Part shown: in pieces, positions 1-7,110 of the stretch
How the letters are laid out: each line of letters begins with the position of its first letter
How positions within the stretch are numbered: the stretch's first letter is position 1
NCBI GenBank assembly: GCA_900548145.1
Contig: URJB01000029.1
Span: 1-25,421 of the forward strand
Source: an uncultured Eubacteriales bacterium
GTDB taxonomy: Bacteria > Bacillota > Clostridia > Christensenellales > Aristaeellaceae
Direction: 5' to 3'
DNA length: 25,421 nt
Program-made: the position numbers and the translations under genes
Notes under the pieces: model-generated
What the model saw: only the letters and a program-made list of their open reading frames with translations
Told to the model about the DNA's origin: nothing
Databases searched by the model: none

Positions 1-18
1 TTGGCACGGCAGTGCCAA
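1..18. terminator. Inverted repeat at window edge, possible terminator stem
   Basis: A perfect 7-bp inverted repeat (TTGGCAC, loop GGCA, GTGCCAA) lies 37 bases beyond the stop codon of the minus-strand membrane protein gene. Its place suggests the terminator stem of the sigma/anti-sigma operon, but any T-tract would lie left of base 1 and cannot be seen. It could equally be a protein-binding dyad of the next gene. Confidence 0.35.
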
Positions 19-54
19 AGACGACGATTGAGGTTGCGGATCACTGCCCCTGCC

Positions 55-984
55 TTAGTGGCCGATGGCTTCGTGGAAGGATTCGAAGAACTCGGGGCAG
101 CTCCAGGTGCCGCAGGCGCTGACCGTGTCGTCGCCCACCAGAAGCTGGAGGGTCAGACCGTTGGTCAGGCCGATGTGCAGGGAGCCGGAACCGCTCATGC
201 CCGTGCTCTGGTAGGACGCATTGTCCAGAAGGGTCTGCATCAGGGCCTGCGCGTCCGCGTCTTCCACGGTGCCGACCCCTTCCAGCGTCATCCAGCTGAC
301 CTGAGAGGCCGAACAGAGCGTGTCGTTCAGACCTTCGCTGCCGATGGTGGCCGTGCCCGCATAGCTGACCCGCTGGAAAACGCGGGTGCTGCCGTTGACC
401 TTGGCCGCGGCCAGAGCGCCGCTGAAACCGTCGATCTCGTAGACCGTTTCGCCCTGACTGGCCGAGTTGCTGACGATGCTGCCGGAACCCAGCGCGGGTT
501 CCACGTTGTACTCGTTCACCGTGCCCAGCGAGCTGCCCAGCAGCCCGTCGGAAATGCCGTCCGGGTAGGTGAGCATCCGATAGGTAGCGCCATTGACGAT
601 CAGCATGGGGAAAACGCCGTTGTCCGCGCTGGCAAAGAGCGAATCAGAGCTCCCCTTCCGGCCGTCGCCCAGCGTGATGCTGCCCGAGGGCAGGTCGGCG
701 GTTACGGGCACTTCCGTCTCTCGAATCTCCACGCCGGCGGAACGGGTGTGCATCAGCTCGCCGTCGCCGGAGGATGTTTCTTTGGGAAGAAATTGCCACG
801 ATACCGCGCCCACCGCCAGCAGCACAAAGGCCGTGGCCAGCGCGGCGACAGACTTCCACGCAGGCTTGCGGGGAGTGCGTTCTTCCGCCGCTTTCAGCTT
901 GATTTTAGCCAGCAGGGCCGGGGTGGCTTCCAACCCGCCTAACTGACGCGCCGCAATTTCAGGCAGTTGTTCCAGTTTCTTCAT
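55..984 (-). CDS. Membrane protein paired with ECF sigma factor (putative anti-sigma/sensor)
   Basis: A 309-residue protein. A cytoplasmic N-terminus of about 45 residues (MKKLEQLPEIAARQLGGLEA) is followed by one membrane segment at about residues 45-66 and a large extracytoplasmic domain. Its ATG overlaps the TGA of the sigma-factor gene (ATGA), so the two are translationally coupled. Anti-sigma factors are typically co-transcribed immediately after their ECF sigma factor and have this topology, which is why I infer that role. I see no HxxxCxxC zinc anti-sigma motif in the N-terminal part, so it is not a classical ZAS-domain protein. The outer domain is rich in Gly, Ser and Thr and matches no family I can name. 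A longer frame continues upstream to 1308, but it only shadows the sigma gene, and 984 is the logical start. Confidence 0.7.
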   Translation of the reverse strand: MKKLEQLPEIAARQLGGLEATPALLAKIKLKAAEERTPRKPAWKSVAALATAFVLLAVGAVSWQFLPKETSSGDGELMHTRSAGVEIRETEVPVTADLPSGSITLGDGRKGSSDSLFASADNGVFPMLIVNGATYRMLTYPDGISDGLLGSSLGTVNEYNVEPALGSGSIVSNSASQGETVYEIDGFSGALAAAKVNGSTRVFQRVSYAGTATIGSEGLNDTLCSASQVSWMTLEGVGTVEDADAQALMQTLLDNASYQSTGMSGSGSLHIGLTNGLTLQLLVGDDTVSACGTWSCPEFFESFHEAIGH

Positions 985-1469
985 GGCTCGATCCCTCTCT
1001 CTTTCAGGAGTTCCTCCAGCTTTTTCCGTCCGCGGGATAGTCGGCTGGAGATGGTCCCTTCGGGCAGATCCAGCATCTTGGCGATCTCGCCGATGCCGTA
1101 GCCCTGATAATAGTAAAGCAGTATGGTTTCCCGGAAGGTGGGGGGCAGGGCGTGGACGGCCGACATCATGGCTTCTTCGTCCTCCCGGCGCTGGTGGTCG
1201 TCCGGGGCGGGCACCAGCTCGAAGGCCGGGCTTCCCAGCGTGACCCGTTTGAGCCACGCGCCGCGCCATAAGTCCCGGCAGCGGTTCAGCGCTACCTTCA
1301 GCAGCCACGCTTTTTCGTGGCCCTCCTGCAGGTCGGGCGCGTTGGTCATCAGCCTGACAAAGACGTCCTGACAGACGTCCTCGGCTCGCTGGCGGTCCCC
1401 CAGGTAAAAATAGCTGACGCGCAAAACGTCGTTTGCGTATTTCTCGTACAGCTCCTCAAAGTTCGTCAT
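981..1469 (-). CDS. ECF-type RNA polymerase sigma factor
   Basis: A 162-residue sigma-70 family protein of the extracytoplasmic function type, which directs RNA polymerase to a small regulon, often for envelope stress. Region 2 spans about residues 5-70 and contains the AEDVCQDVFVRLM segment (core binding and -10 recognition). A short linker leads to region 4 at about 105-158, with LPPTFRETILLYYYQGYGIG and the helix-turn-helix EIAKMLDLPEGTISSRLSRG that reads the -35 element. Regions 1.2 and 3 are absent, as expected. The ATG at 1469 is chosen because GAGGA lies 6 bases upstream (1476-1480). A longer reading to 1520 lacks such a site. The gene overlaps the downstream membrane protein by 4 bases. 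The regulon and inducing signal cannot be read from the sequence. Confidence 0.9.
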   Translation of the reverse strand: MTNFEELYEKYANDVLRVSYFYLGDRQRAEDVCQDVFVRLMTNAPDLQEGHEKAWLLKVALNRCRDLWRGAWLKRVTLGSPAFELVPAPDDHQRREDEEAMMSAVHALPPTFRETILLYYYQGYGIGEIAKMLDLPEGTISSRLSRGRKKLEELLKERGIEP

Positions 1470-1532
1470 TCCTGTTCCTCGCCATCCTTGCCCCGGAGTT
1501 CGGCGCGCTCCGGGCTTCATGCATCCTTCGTA

Positions 1533-1561
1533 CCTATATTGAAACGAAACGAACCGTCCAA
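1533..1561 (-). promoter_or_regulatory. Candidate promoter of the sigma/anti-sigma operon
   Basis: On the minus strand TTGGAC (1556-1561) and TATAGG (1533-1538) are separated by 17 bases. A run of eight A residues (T run at about 1576-1583 on the plus strand) lies just upstream, where an UP element would sit. The spacer holds tandem GAAAC-like pentamers. Match to consensus is moderate. The transcript would have a leader of about 55 bases, including a 7-bp stem (1492-1498 with 1508-1514) upstream of the ribosome site. Confidence 0.4.
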
Positions 1562-1622
1562 TCCTTGCATCTTTCTCCCATTTTTTTTCTGAACAAACTG
1601 TTTTCTTTCCTCAATGATTTTG

Positions 1623-1650
1623 TTACATTCTGTTAAAAATGTAAAAACAG
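1623..1650. promoter_or_regulatory. Interleaved dyads in the divergent intergenic region
   Basis: The 298-base gap between the divergent sigma and Wzz-like genes is AT-rich in its middle, unlike its surroundings. It contains TTACATT (1623-1629) facing AATGTAA (1638-1644), and an interlocking pair CTGTT (1630-1634) / AACAG (1646-1650). It lies between the two predicted promoters, so a DNA-binding protein site is plausible. No gene is visible in the gap. Confidence 0.35.
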
Positions 1651-1689
1651 GGAAAGAAACCCGGAATCCGTGCCGAAGTCCTGCAGAAC

Positions 1690-1719
1690 TTGCAAAACCC
1701 CGCTTTTCTGTGCTATTCT
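1690..1719 (+). promoter_or_regulatory. Candidate extended -10 promoter for the Wzz-like gene
   Basis: TTGCAA (1690-1695) is followed after 18 bases by TATTCT (1714-1719). A TG at 1711-1712 gives the extended -10 form TGcTATTCT. Transcription would begin near 1726, about 42 bases before the GTG start. This also argues against translation from the TTG at 1690, which would overlap the -35 element. Confidence 0.5.
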
Positions 1720-1767
1720 ATAGCCGTCTTGTCTTGTATTTTTGGAAGGGGAAAAGGGGGACTGTGC

Positions 1768-3075
1768 GTGAAACGGCTTCGTCGAAAATGGCTGTGGGCT
1801 TTGCCGGTGATCGCCTTCTTCTGCGCGGCGGTAACGCTGGCCATGGCCGTCTATACTGTCCGTTGGGAGCCGGAGCGCTATCGTGCGGCATGTACGGTGT
1901 ACGCGCTGCCCGCCGGACAGCGCGCCGATGCGGACGCTGCGGAGTTGGCCCGGATGCTGTGCCGGGACTGCGACCTGCTGGTCAATACCCCTGAATTTCA
2001 GCAAAAGGTGCTGCAAAGCACGCGAAGCGATGGCAAAACGCGGCTGTACATCCGTCAGGCAGACGGCGGCCATATGCTGAAGGTGGAAGCCGTAGGAGAA
2101 GACCCTGCTGTGACGGCGGGCCTTGCCAACGCCGTGGCGGACGCTTTGCTGGAAGAACTGTCCGGCCGGATGGGCGCGGCGGAGGTCCATCTGGTGTCGC
2201 GGGCCGAGGTATCGGAAGTGCCTTTTGCGCCTAACCGCCCCGTCAAGATCGCGGCAGCGTTTCTGGGTTCTTTTGCGTTGTTTTCGTTGCTGACGCTGCT
2301 GATCCCTGCTCCCCGGGAACGGGTTCAGTGGGATCCACTGGAACCGCCCGCCCAGCTGCCCTGTCTGGCAGGCGTAGCGGAATACGACGACTGCCTGCGC
2401 CGCTGGGTGCGGGAGCATAGGCGGGGCAAGGCCTTCACGCTGTACGACGGCATGGACGAGCTGACCCGGGAAAACGTGCGGGAGCTGGTTCTGCAGCTGC
2501 GTAACCGCCCGCAGCATACCGGCTGTTCCATCCTGATGGCCGGTCTGGAGGACGAGGACAGCGCCACCCTTTCCCTGCTGACAGCCTCCGAACTGGCGGC
2601 GCAGGGCTTCGAAGTGCTGCTGATGGAAATGGATACCTATGCCCCCGCCCTGCGGAAATGGCTGGGCGTGCAGGGCACGATGGACGTGATGGACTGTCTT
2701 CAGCGGGAGGACGCGCTGCGCACGGCGCTTTTGTCTACGCCCATTCCCCGACTTTTGTTCATGGACGTGTGCCATGAGCCGGGATTCCTCAGCCGGATTG
2801 CCGCCCGTCCCGGCTTTGCCGCCTTCCTGACGGACGCGGCCCAATCCTTCGATTATGTGATTTTGAACGCGCCGCCCTGCCGGACAGCCAGCGACGCGGC
2901 GATGCTGGGCGCGGTGGCCGATATGACGGTCGCCGTGGCGCAGGACGGACGCTATACGCCCCGGGAGCTCGGCGCCGCGCTGCGCTCTCTTCGGGCGGAC
3001 GGCGTGGTTTTCTGCCGGGTACCGCTGAAGCGCTTTGCCCGGCGCAGACACGGGCGGCGCGCCCTTCGGGACTAA
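1768..3075 (+). CDS. Wzz-like polysaccharide co-polymerase with degenerate tyrosine-kinase domain
   Basis: A 435-residue membrane protein starting at GTG 1768, seven bases after a strong AAGGGGG ribosome site. Membrane segments at about residues 8-29 and 160-179 flank an outer Wzz-like domain that carries the typical pre-TM2 Pro-Val motif region (VPFAPNRPVK). The cytoplasmic part (about 250-390) has the fold order of a bacterial tyrosine kinase (CapB/Wzc/EpsB type). However, the Walker A region reads AGLEDEDSATLS instead of a GxxGxGKST form, the A' motif reads LLMEMD, and Walker B reads VILNAPP with Asn where Asp is usual. There is no C-terminal tyrosine cluster. By family knowledge, such proteins control chain length or export of surface polysaccharide. 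Here the kinase part is probably catalytically dead and structural. No glycosyltransferases or Wzx/Wzy genes are adjacent, so the polymer is unknown. Confidence 0.7.
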   Translation: MKRLRRKWLWALPVIAFFCAAVTLAMAVYTVRWEPERYRAACTVYALPAGQRADADAAELARMLCRDCDLLVNTPEFQQKVLQSTRSDGKTRLYIRQADGGHMLKVEAVGEDPAVTAGLANAVADALLEELSGRMGAAEVHLVSRAEVSEVPFAPNRPVKIAAAFLGSFALFSLLTLLIPAPRERVQWDPLEPPAQLPCLAGVAEYDDCLRRWVREHRRGKAFTLYDGMDELTRENVRELVLQLRNRPQHTGCSILMAGLEDEDSATLSLLTASELAAQGFEVLLMEMDTYAPALRKWLGVQGTMDVMDCLQREDALRTALLSTPIPRLLFMDVCHEPGFLSRIAARPGFAAFLTDAAQSFDYVILNAPPCRTASDAAMLGAVADMTVAVAQDGRYTPRELGAALRSLRADGVVFCRVPLKRFARRRHGRRALRD

Positions 3076-3096
3076 ATCAAACCGGGAGGTCAAACG

Positions 3097-4071
3097 ATGG
3101 ATCTGCTGAAAACGCTGCTTGTCTATATGACGATGGTGTACGCGTCCTCCGTGCAGAGTATGCCGGACGCGGAAGCTTATATGGCTACGGTTGTCACGCC
3201 CACCCCGGCGGTGACGGCCACGGCGGAGCCTACGCCCCGCCCCACCGCCGTGCCTACGGTGGAGGTGTCCATCAACCCGGATTACCACACCATCCAGACG
3301 GGCGATAAGGGCGACGAGGTGCTGCGCCTGCAGCAGGCGCTGGCCGAGTACGGCTATTATGAGGGTGATCTGGACGGCCGTTTCGGCCAGCAGACCCGGC
3401 GGGCAGTGGAACGCTTTCAATACAGCCACGGCCTGACGGCGGACGGTATCGCGGGCCGGAATACCCTGTCTGTGCTTTATGACAGCGGCAAAGTGCGCCG
3501 GGCGGATTATTGGGCTGCCTATGCTACTCCCGCGCCTACAGACACGCCGGAGCCTTCCCCCACTCCTACCGATACCCCTGCGCCTACCCCTTCGCCGTCG
3601 CCGATCCCAACAGACACCCCCGTGCCCATGGCGGCGACCGAAGCGCCGCTGTCCGTGCTGGAACCTATAGAGAATGGGACAATCGTCGTGGACGGGCAGA
3701 CGGTGACCGGGGAAGACGAAGCGGTCATTCCGCCCTGCCGCAGCGAAAGCGGCGCGCTGTATCTGCCCCTGAGGGAAGTGCTGTTGGCCCACGGAGCCAC
3801 CATCCTCCCCTCGGACAGCGTGGATAACCCCGGCTATGCCTTCGCCATGGGCGGCAGCCTGTACCGGCTGTCCTACGGCCTTAATCAGGCGGGAACGCCT
3901 ATCAATCTGGAAATCACCCTGAACGGGGTGCGCCAGCTGCTCCGGCCGCGGGACATCCGCGCCTACGGCGAATGGCTCTATCTGCCCGCCGAGACCCTCG
4001 AAGGTCTGCTGGGGATGACCGCCGCCGAAAGCGAAGCGGACGGCACAGTGACGGTGACCTTCCCGGAATAA
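3097..4071 (+). CDS. Secreted peptidoglycan-binding protein with stalk-like C-terminal domain
   Basis: A 324-residue protein starting at ATG 3097 behind GGGAGG, 21 bases after the Wzz-like gene and probably in one operon with it. The short hydrophobic N-terminus (MDLLKTLLVYMTMVYASSVQ) can serve as a signal peptide or anchor. A PG_binding_1 domain lies at about residues 64-127 (GDKGDEVLRLQQAL, then DGRFGQQTRRAVERFQ and DGIAGRNTL). A flexible Pro/Thr/Ser-rich linker follows (142-178), which suits a wall-spanning protein. The rest (about 190-324) has the LYLPLREVLLAHGA pattern and repeated short beta strands of the copper-amine-oxidase-N-like stalk domain seen in clostridial surface proteins. 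There is no catalytic domain that I can see. It probably acts as a cell-wall-bound scaffold. Linkage to the upstream gene suggests a shared envelope role, by inference only. Confidence 0.75.
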   Translation: MDLLKTLLVYMTMVYASSVQSMPDAEAYMATVVTPTPAVTATAEPTPRPTAVPTVEVSINPDYHTIQTGDKGDEVLRLQQALAEYGYYEGDLDGRFGQQTRRAVERFQYSHGLTADGIAGRNTLSVLYDSGKVRRADYWAAYATPAPTDTPEPSPTPTDTPAPTPSPSPIPTDTPVPMAATEAPLSVLEPIENGTIVVDGQTVTGEDEAVIPPCRSESGALYLPLREVLLAHGATILPSDSVDNPGYAFAMGGSLYRLSYGLNQAGTPINLEITLNGVRQLLRPRDIRAYGEWLYLPAETLEGLLGMTAAESEADGTVTVTFPE

Positions 4072-4116
4072 GGGGATTTTCCCCGCCATTCCTATGAATT
4101 GGCTGGGGAAAGAACC

Positions 4117-4144
4117 TTGACACCGCACGGGGGCCCGTTATAAT
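4117..4144 (+). promoter_or_regulatory. Perfect-consensus sigma-A promoter
   Basis: TTGACA (4117-4122) and TATAAT (4139-4144) match the housekeeping consensus exactly, with a 16-base spacer. The predicted start of transcription (about 4151) gives a leader of some 25 bases before the ATG at 4175. It drives the three-gene set running to the terminator at 6931. Confidence 0.88.
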
Positions 4145-4174
4145 GGATAGATGCAACGAAAAGGGGGGAAAGCC

Positions 4175-5212
4175 ATGCTGCGGGAATCCACGGTTCATAC
4201 CGATCTGAGTGAAATGACCATGAGCATGATGCGGGAAAAACAGTACGAGGCCTGCGAACGCAGGCTTTTTGCCCATCCTTCGGCGGCACTTTTTTCCGCT
4301 GAAGCGACGGAGCTGGACGCGCAGTCTCTTTATGAGCATTCCTTTGATTTTCGGCCCGGCCAGCAGCGGCTCTGCTCGCTGGACGAGCTGCGGGGCATGG
4401 TGCTGGCCCGGCTTCCGCTGGAAGCCCGGTTCGTGGGCGCGGGAGAGCATCAGCTTTTGGAAAAGCTACTCATCAACGACGGAGAGCTGCTGCTGACCGA
4501 CTGGGACGATTTGGGCGCGGCGGAGGCGCTTTTGAGCCGCTTGTGGTGCAGCTTTCGGGCGGAAGGGGACGACTGGTATCTGACCTTGCCCGCCGCGCTG
4601 CAGGAGCCGCTGTTGACCGCCATGAGCGCCGATGGCGCGGCTATGGACCGGGAACGGCTGTGGCGCTATGACGCGACGGTACATGGACTTTTGTATCTGA
4701 CCGGTCTGCTGCACGCGGCACAGGCCATGGAATTCTTTCTGGGCGGCGTGATGCAGCGCGGCGACCCCATGGCCCGGGAGATCGCCCGGCGGTATCTGCA
4801 GACCTCCTTTGATTACATCACCGACGGGGCGGGCGGTATGATCCTGCTGCATCCCGGTCTGGCGAACCCCTATCAGCTGGTGAAGCGTCAGCAGGTGGGC
4901 GCCATGGACAGCTTTGAAATGAGCCAGCAGATGGTAGCCGGGGGCATGAACGGCATTCTGCCGGAGGAAGTGCCCCTGCACGAAGCCATGTGCGCCGCCC
5001 TGCAGGGCGCGCTGCGGCCCGAGCTGGATGTGAACGATATTGCCGAGGACCTGCGGATGCTGGCCAAGCAGAACGCCTCTCTTTCCGAAATGGAGAATGT
5101 GCTGGCAGAATCCGTCACGGTGCTGCCCACCCGCGAAATGCGGGACGCGCTGCGCCGTCTGTACGAAGGAACGCCGCGCTGGCTGGGCCTGAAAGCGGCG
5201 CTGGAGCATTAA
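4175..5212 (+). CDS. Protein of unknown function (345 residues)
   Basis: I do not recognise this protein. The start is ATG 4175, behind AAGGGGGG (4160-4168). An in-frame ATG at 4151 falls at the expected transcription start and is unlikely to be used. The product is soluble, acidic and mostly helical by eye, with no signal peptide, membrane segment, P-loop or metal-binding cluster that I can see. Features include many Met and Leu residues, a central helical stretch around HGLLYLTGLLHAAQAMEFFL, the motif DYITDGAGGMILLHPGLANP, and a C-terminal helical part with two Asp/Glu-rich turns. It is the first gene after a consensus promoter and lies one base before the pseudouridine synthase gene, so it is probably expressed well and constitutively. 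Partners and function are open. Confidence 0.8.
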   Translation: MLRESTVHTDLSEMTMSMMREKQYEACERRLFAHPSAALFSAEATELDAQSLYEHSFDFRPGQQRLCSLDELRGMVLARLPLEARFVGAGEHQLLEKLLINDGELLLTDWDDLGAAEALLSRLWCSFRAEGDDWYLTLPAALQEPLLTAMSADGAAMDRERLWRYDATVHGLLYLTGLLHAAQAMEFFLGGVMQRGDPMAREIARRYLQTSFDYITDGAGGMILLHPGLANPYQLVKRQQVGAMDSFEMSQQMVAGGMNGILPEEVPLHEAMCAALQGALRPELDVNDIAEDLRMLAKQNASLSEMENVLAESVTVLPTREMRDALRRLYEGTPRWLGLKAALEH

Positions 5213-5213
5213 G

Positions 5214-6086
5214 ATGAAACTGTATACCTTGACCATCCCGGAGAACATCGCTCCGGGACGGCTTTTTCCCTGGCTGCGGCGGATGCTGCCCCAGCTGCCG
5301 GAGTATGCCGTTCGGGAGGCGCTGGATCGGCGGGACGTGAAGCTGAACGGCAAGCGGGTCGACCGTCAGGCCATGCTGATTCCCGGCGCGGAGGTGCGGC
5401 TCTATACCCCCGGCGAGGAAATTCAGGAGCCGGAAATTCCCATTCTGTATGGGGACAGCCGGGTGCTGGTGGTTCGCAAGCCCGCGGGGATCAGCTGTCA
5501 GAAGGACGCAAAGGGCGGACAGACCATCACCGAGCTGGTGGCGCGGCAGCTTCGCCGGCAGGAACCGAACGCACGGGAGCCCCTTTTGTGCCACCGGCTG
5601 GACAACCAGACGGACGGCCTTCTGCTGCTGTGCCGGGATGAGGAAGCACAGGCCGCCATGGAAGAAGCCTTCCGGCAGCGGCGCATCCGCAAGCGCTACC
5701 TCTGCCTGACCAAGGGAACGCCCCAGCCAGATCATGCGGTGCTGCGGGCTTTCCTCACCAAGGACAGCGAAAAGGCGCTGGTGCGCATTACCCGGAAGGA
5801 ACAGCCCGGCAGCCTGCCTATCGTGACGGAGTATACCGTGCTGGACCCGGGCCCCTGCGCCCGGGTGGAGATCCTTCTGCACACGGGCCGCACCCATCAG
5901 ATCCGCGCCCAGATGGCGGCCATCGGTCATCCCCTTCTGGGGGACGACAAGTACGGCGACCGGGAGTTCAACAAGCGCAGGAGAGCCCGGCGGCTGATGC
6001 TCTGCGCCGCGGAGCTTCGCTTCGAGCTGGACGGGGAATGGGCCTATCTGAATGACCTGCGGCTTTCCATTTCGCCTGAATTTTGA
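5214..6086 (+). CDS. RluA/RluD-family 23S rRNA-type pseudouridine synthase
   Basis: A 290-residue enzyme that converts uridine to pseudouridine in structured RNA, in this family usually 23S rRNA. An S4-like RNA-binding region occupies residues 1-70 (YAVREALDRRDVKLNGKRVD). The catalytic domain follows (about 78-285) with the signature HRLDNQTDGLLLL, whose Asp130 is the expected nucleophile. The family more often has Ser where this protein has the second Asp (TDG in place of TSG). A later conserved block is TGRTHQIRAQMAAIGHPLLG, then DDKYG. Length and order fit RluC/RluD-type enzymes. The target uridines cannot be told from the sequence, so I give no symbol. Its ATG lies one base after the previous stop, with GGAG at 5203-5206, so it is in the same operon. 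Confidence 0.9.
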   Translation: MKLYTLTIPENIAPGRLFPWLRRMLPQLPEYAVREALDRRDVKLNGKRVDRQAMLIPGAEVRLYTPGEEIQEPEIPILYGDSRVLVVRKPAGISCQKDAKGGQTITELVARQLRRQEPNAREPLLCHRLDNQTDGLLLLCRDEEAQAAMEEAFRQRRIRKRYLCLTKGTPQPDHAVLRAFLTKDSEKALVRITRKEQPGSLPIVTEYTVLDPGPCARVEILLHTGRTHQIRAQMAAIGHPLLGDDKYGDREFNKRRRARRLMLCAAELRFELDGEWAYLNDLRLSISPEF

Positions 6087-6100
6087 AGGAGTACCAAAGC

Positions 6101-6919
6101 ATGAATTCGATTCGACTGATCGCCATGGATATGGACGGCACCCTTTTGAACAGCCGTCAGGAATTGAGCGCGGGCAACATTGCCGCCCTGTGCGCCGCTG
6201 AGGAAAAGGGCGTGAAGCTGGCCATTTGCAGCGGCCGTCCTGCCGGAGATACGAGCATGTTCGCCGTTACGCACGGTTTTGACCGCATGGCCATCCTGTC
6301 CATGAACGGCGGCTACTGTCTGGACAGGCCCTTCGGCACGCCCTATGCCGACTACGCTATCGAGCGGGACACCGCCATGCAGTGCTTCCAGTGGTTTCGG
6401 GAGCGGAACATGACCTTCGCCTGCTTTATGCAAAATGAGATCGCTGCCTTTGCGGGCGAAGCGGCCGCAGAGGATATCTACTGGTGCGCCCCATGGAACG
6501 ACCCCCGCGCGCCCCGCATTCTGAAGGGCGAGGAAGCCGTTCGCCGGTTCACGGAGGGCCGGGTGAACAAATTCGTTTGCATCGAGAGAGACCGGGAGCA
6601 GCTTCAGGCACTGGGCCGCAGACTGGAGACGCTGCCGGGGCTGGAGATCACCTCGTCCTGGGCGGACAACTACGAGCTGATGCCTCAGGGCGTCAGCAAG
6701 GGCCGCGCCGTAAAGGAACTGGCAGAGAAGATGGGCATCGGCCCGGATCAGGTGATGACGGTGGGCGATTTTGACAACGACCTGAGCATGATCGAATACG
6801 CGGGCTACGGCACCGCCATGGGCAATGCCACGCCCAAAGTAAAGGCTGCCGCCAAGTACGTGACCCTGACCAACGACGAGGACGGCGTCGCCGCCGCTAT
6901 TCGGAAATACGTGCTTTAA
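6101..6919 (+). CDS. Cof-type HAD-superfamily phosphatase
   Basis: A 272-residue cytosolic hydrolase of the HAD superfamily, Cof/IIB subgroup, which removes phosphate from small metabolites such as sugar phosphates or flavin and pyridoxal compounds. Motif I is DMDGTLL, with nucleophile Asp10 and acid/base Asp12. Motif II is the Ser in AICSGRP, motif III is a Lys in the GVSKGRAVKEL stretch, and motif IV is GDFDNDLSM, which holds the Mg-binding acids. The C2B-type cap lies between motifs II and III (about residues 80-190). The start at ATG 6101 has GAAGGAG 9 bases upstream (6085-6091), overlapping the end of the previous gene. It is the last gene of its operon and is followed by a strong terminator. 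The substrate is not predictable from sequence. Confidence 0.9.
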   Translation: MNSIRLIAMDMDGTLLNSRQELSAGNIAALCAAEEKGVKLAICSGRPAGDTSMFAVTHGFDRMAILSMNGGYCLDRPFGTPYADYAIERDTAMQCFQWFRERNMTFACFMQNEIAAFAGEAAAEDIYWCAPWNDPRAPRILKGEEAVRRFTEGRVNKFVCIERDREQLQALGRRLETLPGLEITSSWADNYELMPQGVSKGRAVKELAEKMGIGPDQVMTVGDFDNDLSMIEYAGYGTAMGNATPKVKAAAKYVTLTNDEDGVAAAIRKYVL

Positions 6920-6930
6920 CGAAACATAAA

Positions 6931-6963
6931 ACGGAGACGCAGAAAGCCTGCGTCTCCGTTTTT
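6931..6963. terminator. Strong intrinsic terminator, probably bidirectional
   Basis: A 12-bp perfect stem (6931-6942 with 6948-6959) has a 5-base loop AAAGC and is followed by five T on the plus strand. On the minus strand the stem is followed by TTTTATG, so it could also end transcripts of the small gene at 7111-7278. Confidence 0.93.
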
Positions 6964-6970
6964 CTTATTT

Positions 6971-6988
6971 TATTCCAATTATTCCAAA
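6971..6988. repeat. Tandem 9-mer pair
   Basis: TATTCCAAT and TATTCCAAA sit head to tail just after the terminator. The remaining gap to 7110 holds no gene that I can support. It would form part of the 3' leader-out region of the minus-strand small gene. The repeat may be chance in an AT-rich patch. Confidence 0.4.
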
Positions 6989-7110
6989 ACACCGGCGGTC
7001 TGAACAATGCCTCCCTGCTTCACGGCTGTCCAGCCAGACGTGGAACGGGGAAAACTTCGCAGACCCGCCGATACGAGGGGGAAAAGCCAGCGTTCTGTCC
7101 ACGGGGCGCA

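Noticed and set aside
1576..1583. T8 run as the U-tract of a terminator
   Set aside because: No stem lies directly before it on either strand; an UP element for the sigma promoter is the better reading.
3520..3640. Repetitive Pro/Thr codons as a DNA repeat array
   Set aside because: They encode an irregular PT/PS linker with no fixed DNA unit; this is protein low complexity.
4072..4086. GGGGA/TCCCC short dyad after the peptidoglycan-binding gene as a terminator
   Set aside because: The stem is only about 5 bp with a 3-base loop and has no T-tract.
1633..4128. Very long minus-strand frame (831 codons) opposite the Wzz-like and peptidoglycan-binding genes
   Set aside because: It is an antisense shadow: Arg/Gly/His-rich with no domain pattern, while the plus strand has ribosome sites and recognisable domains.
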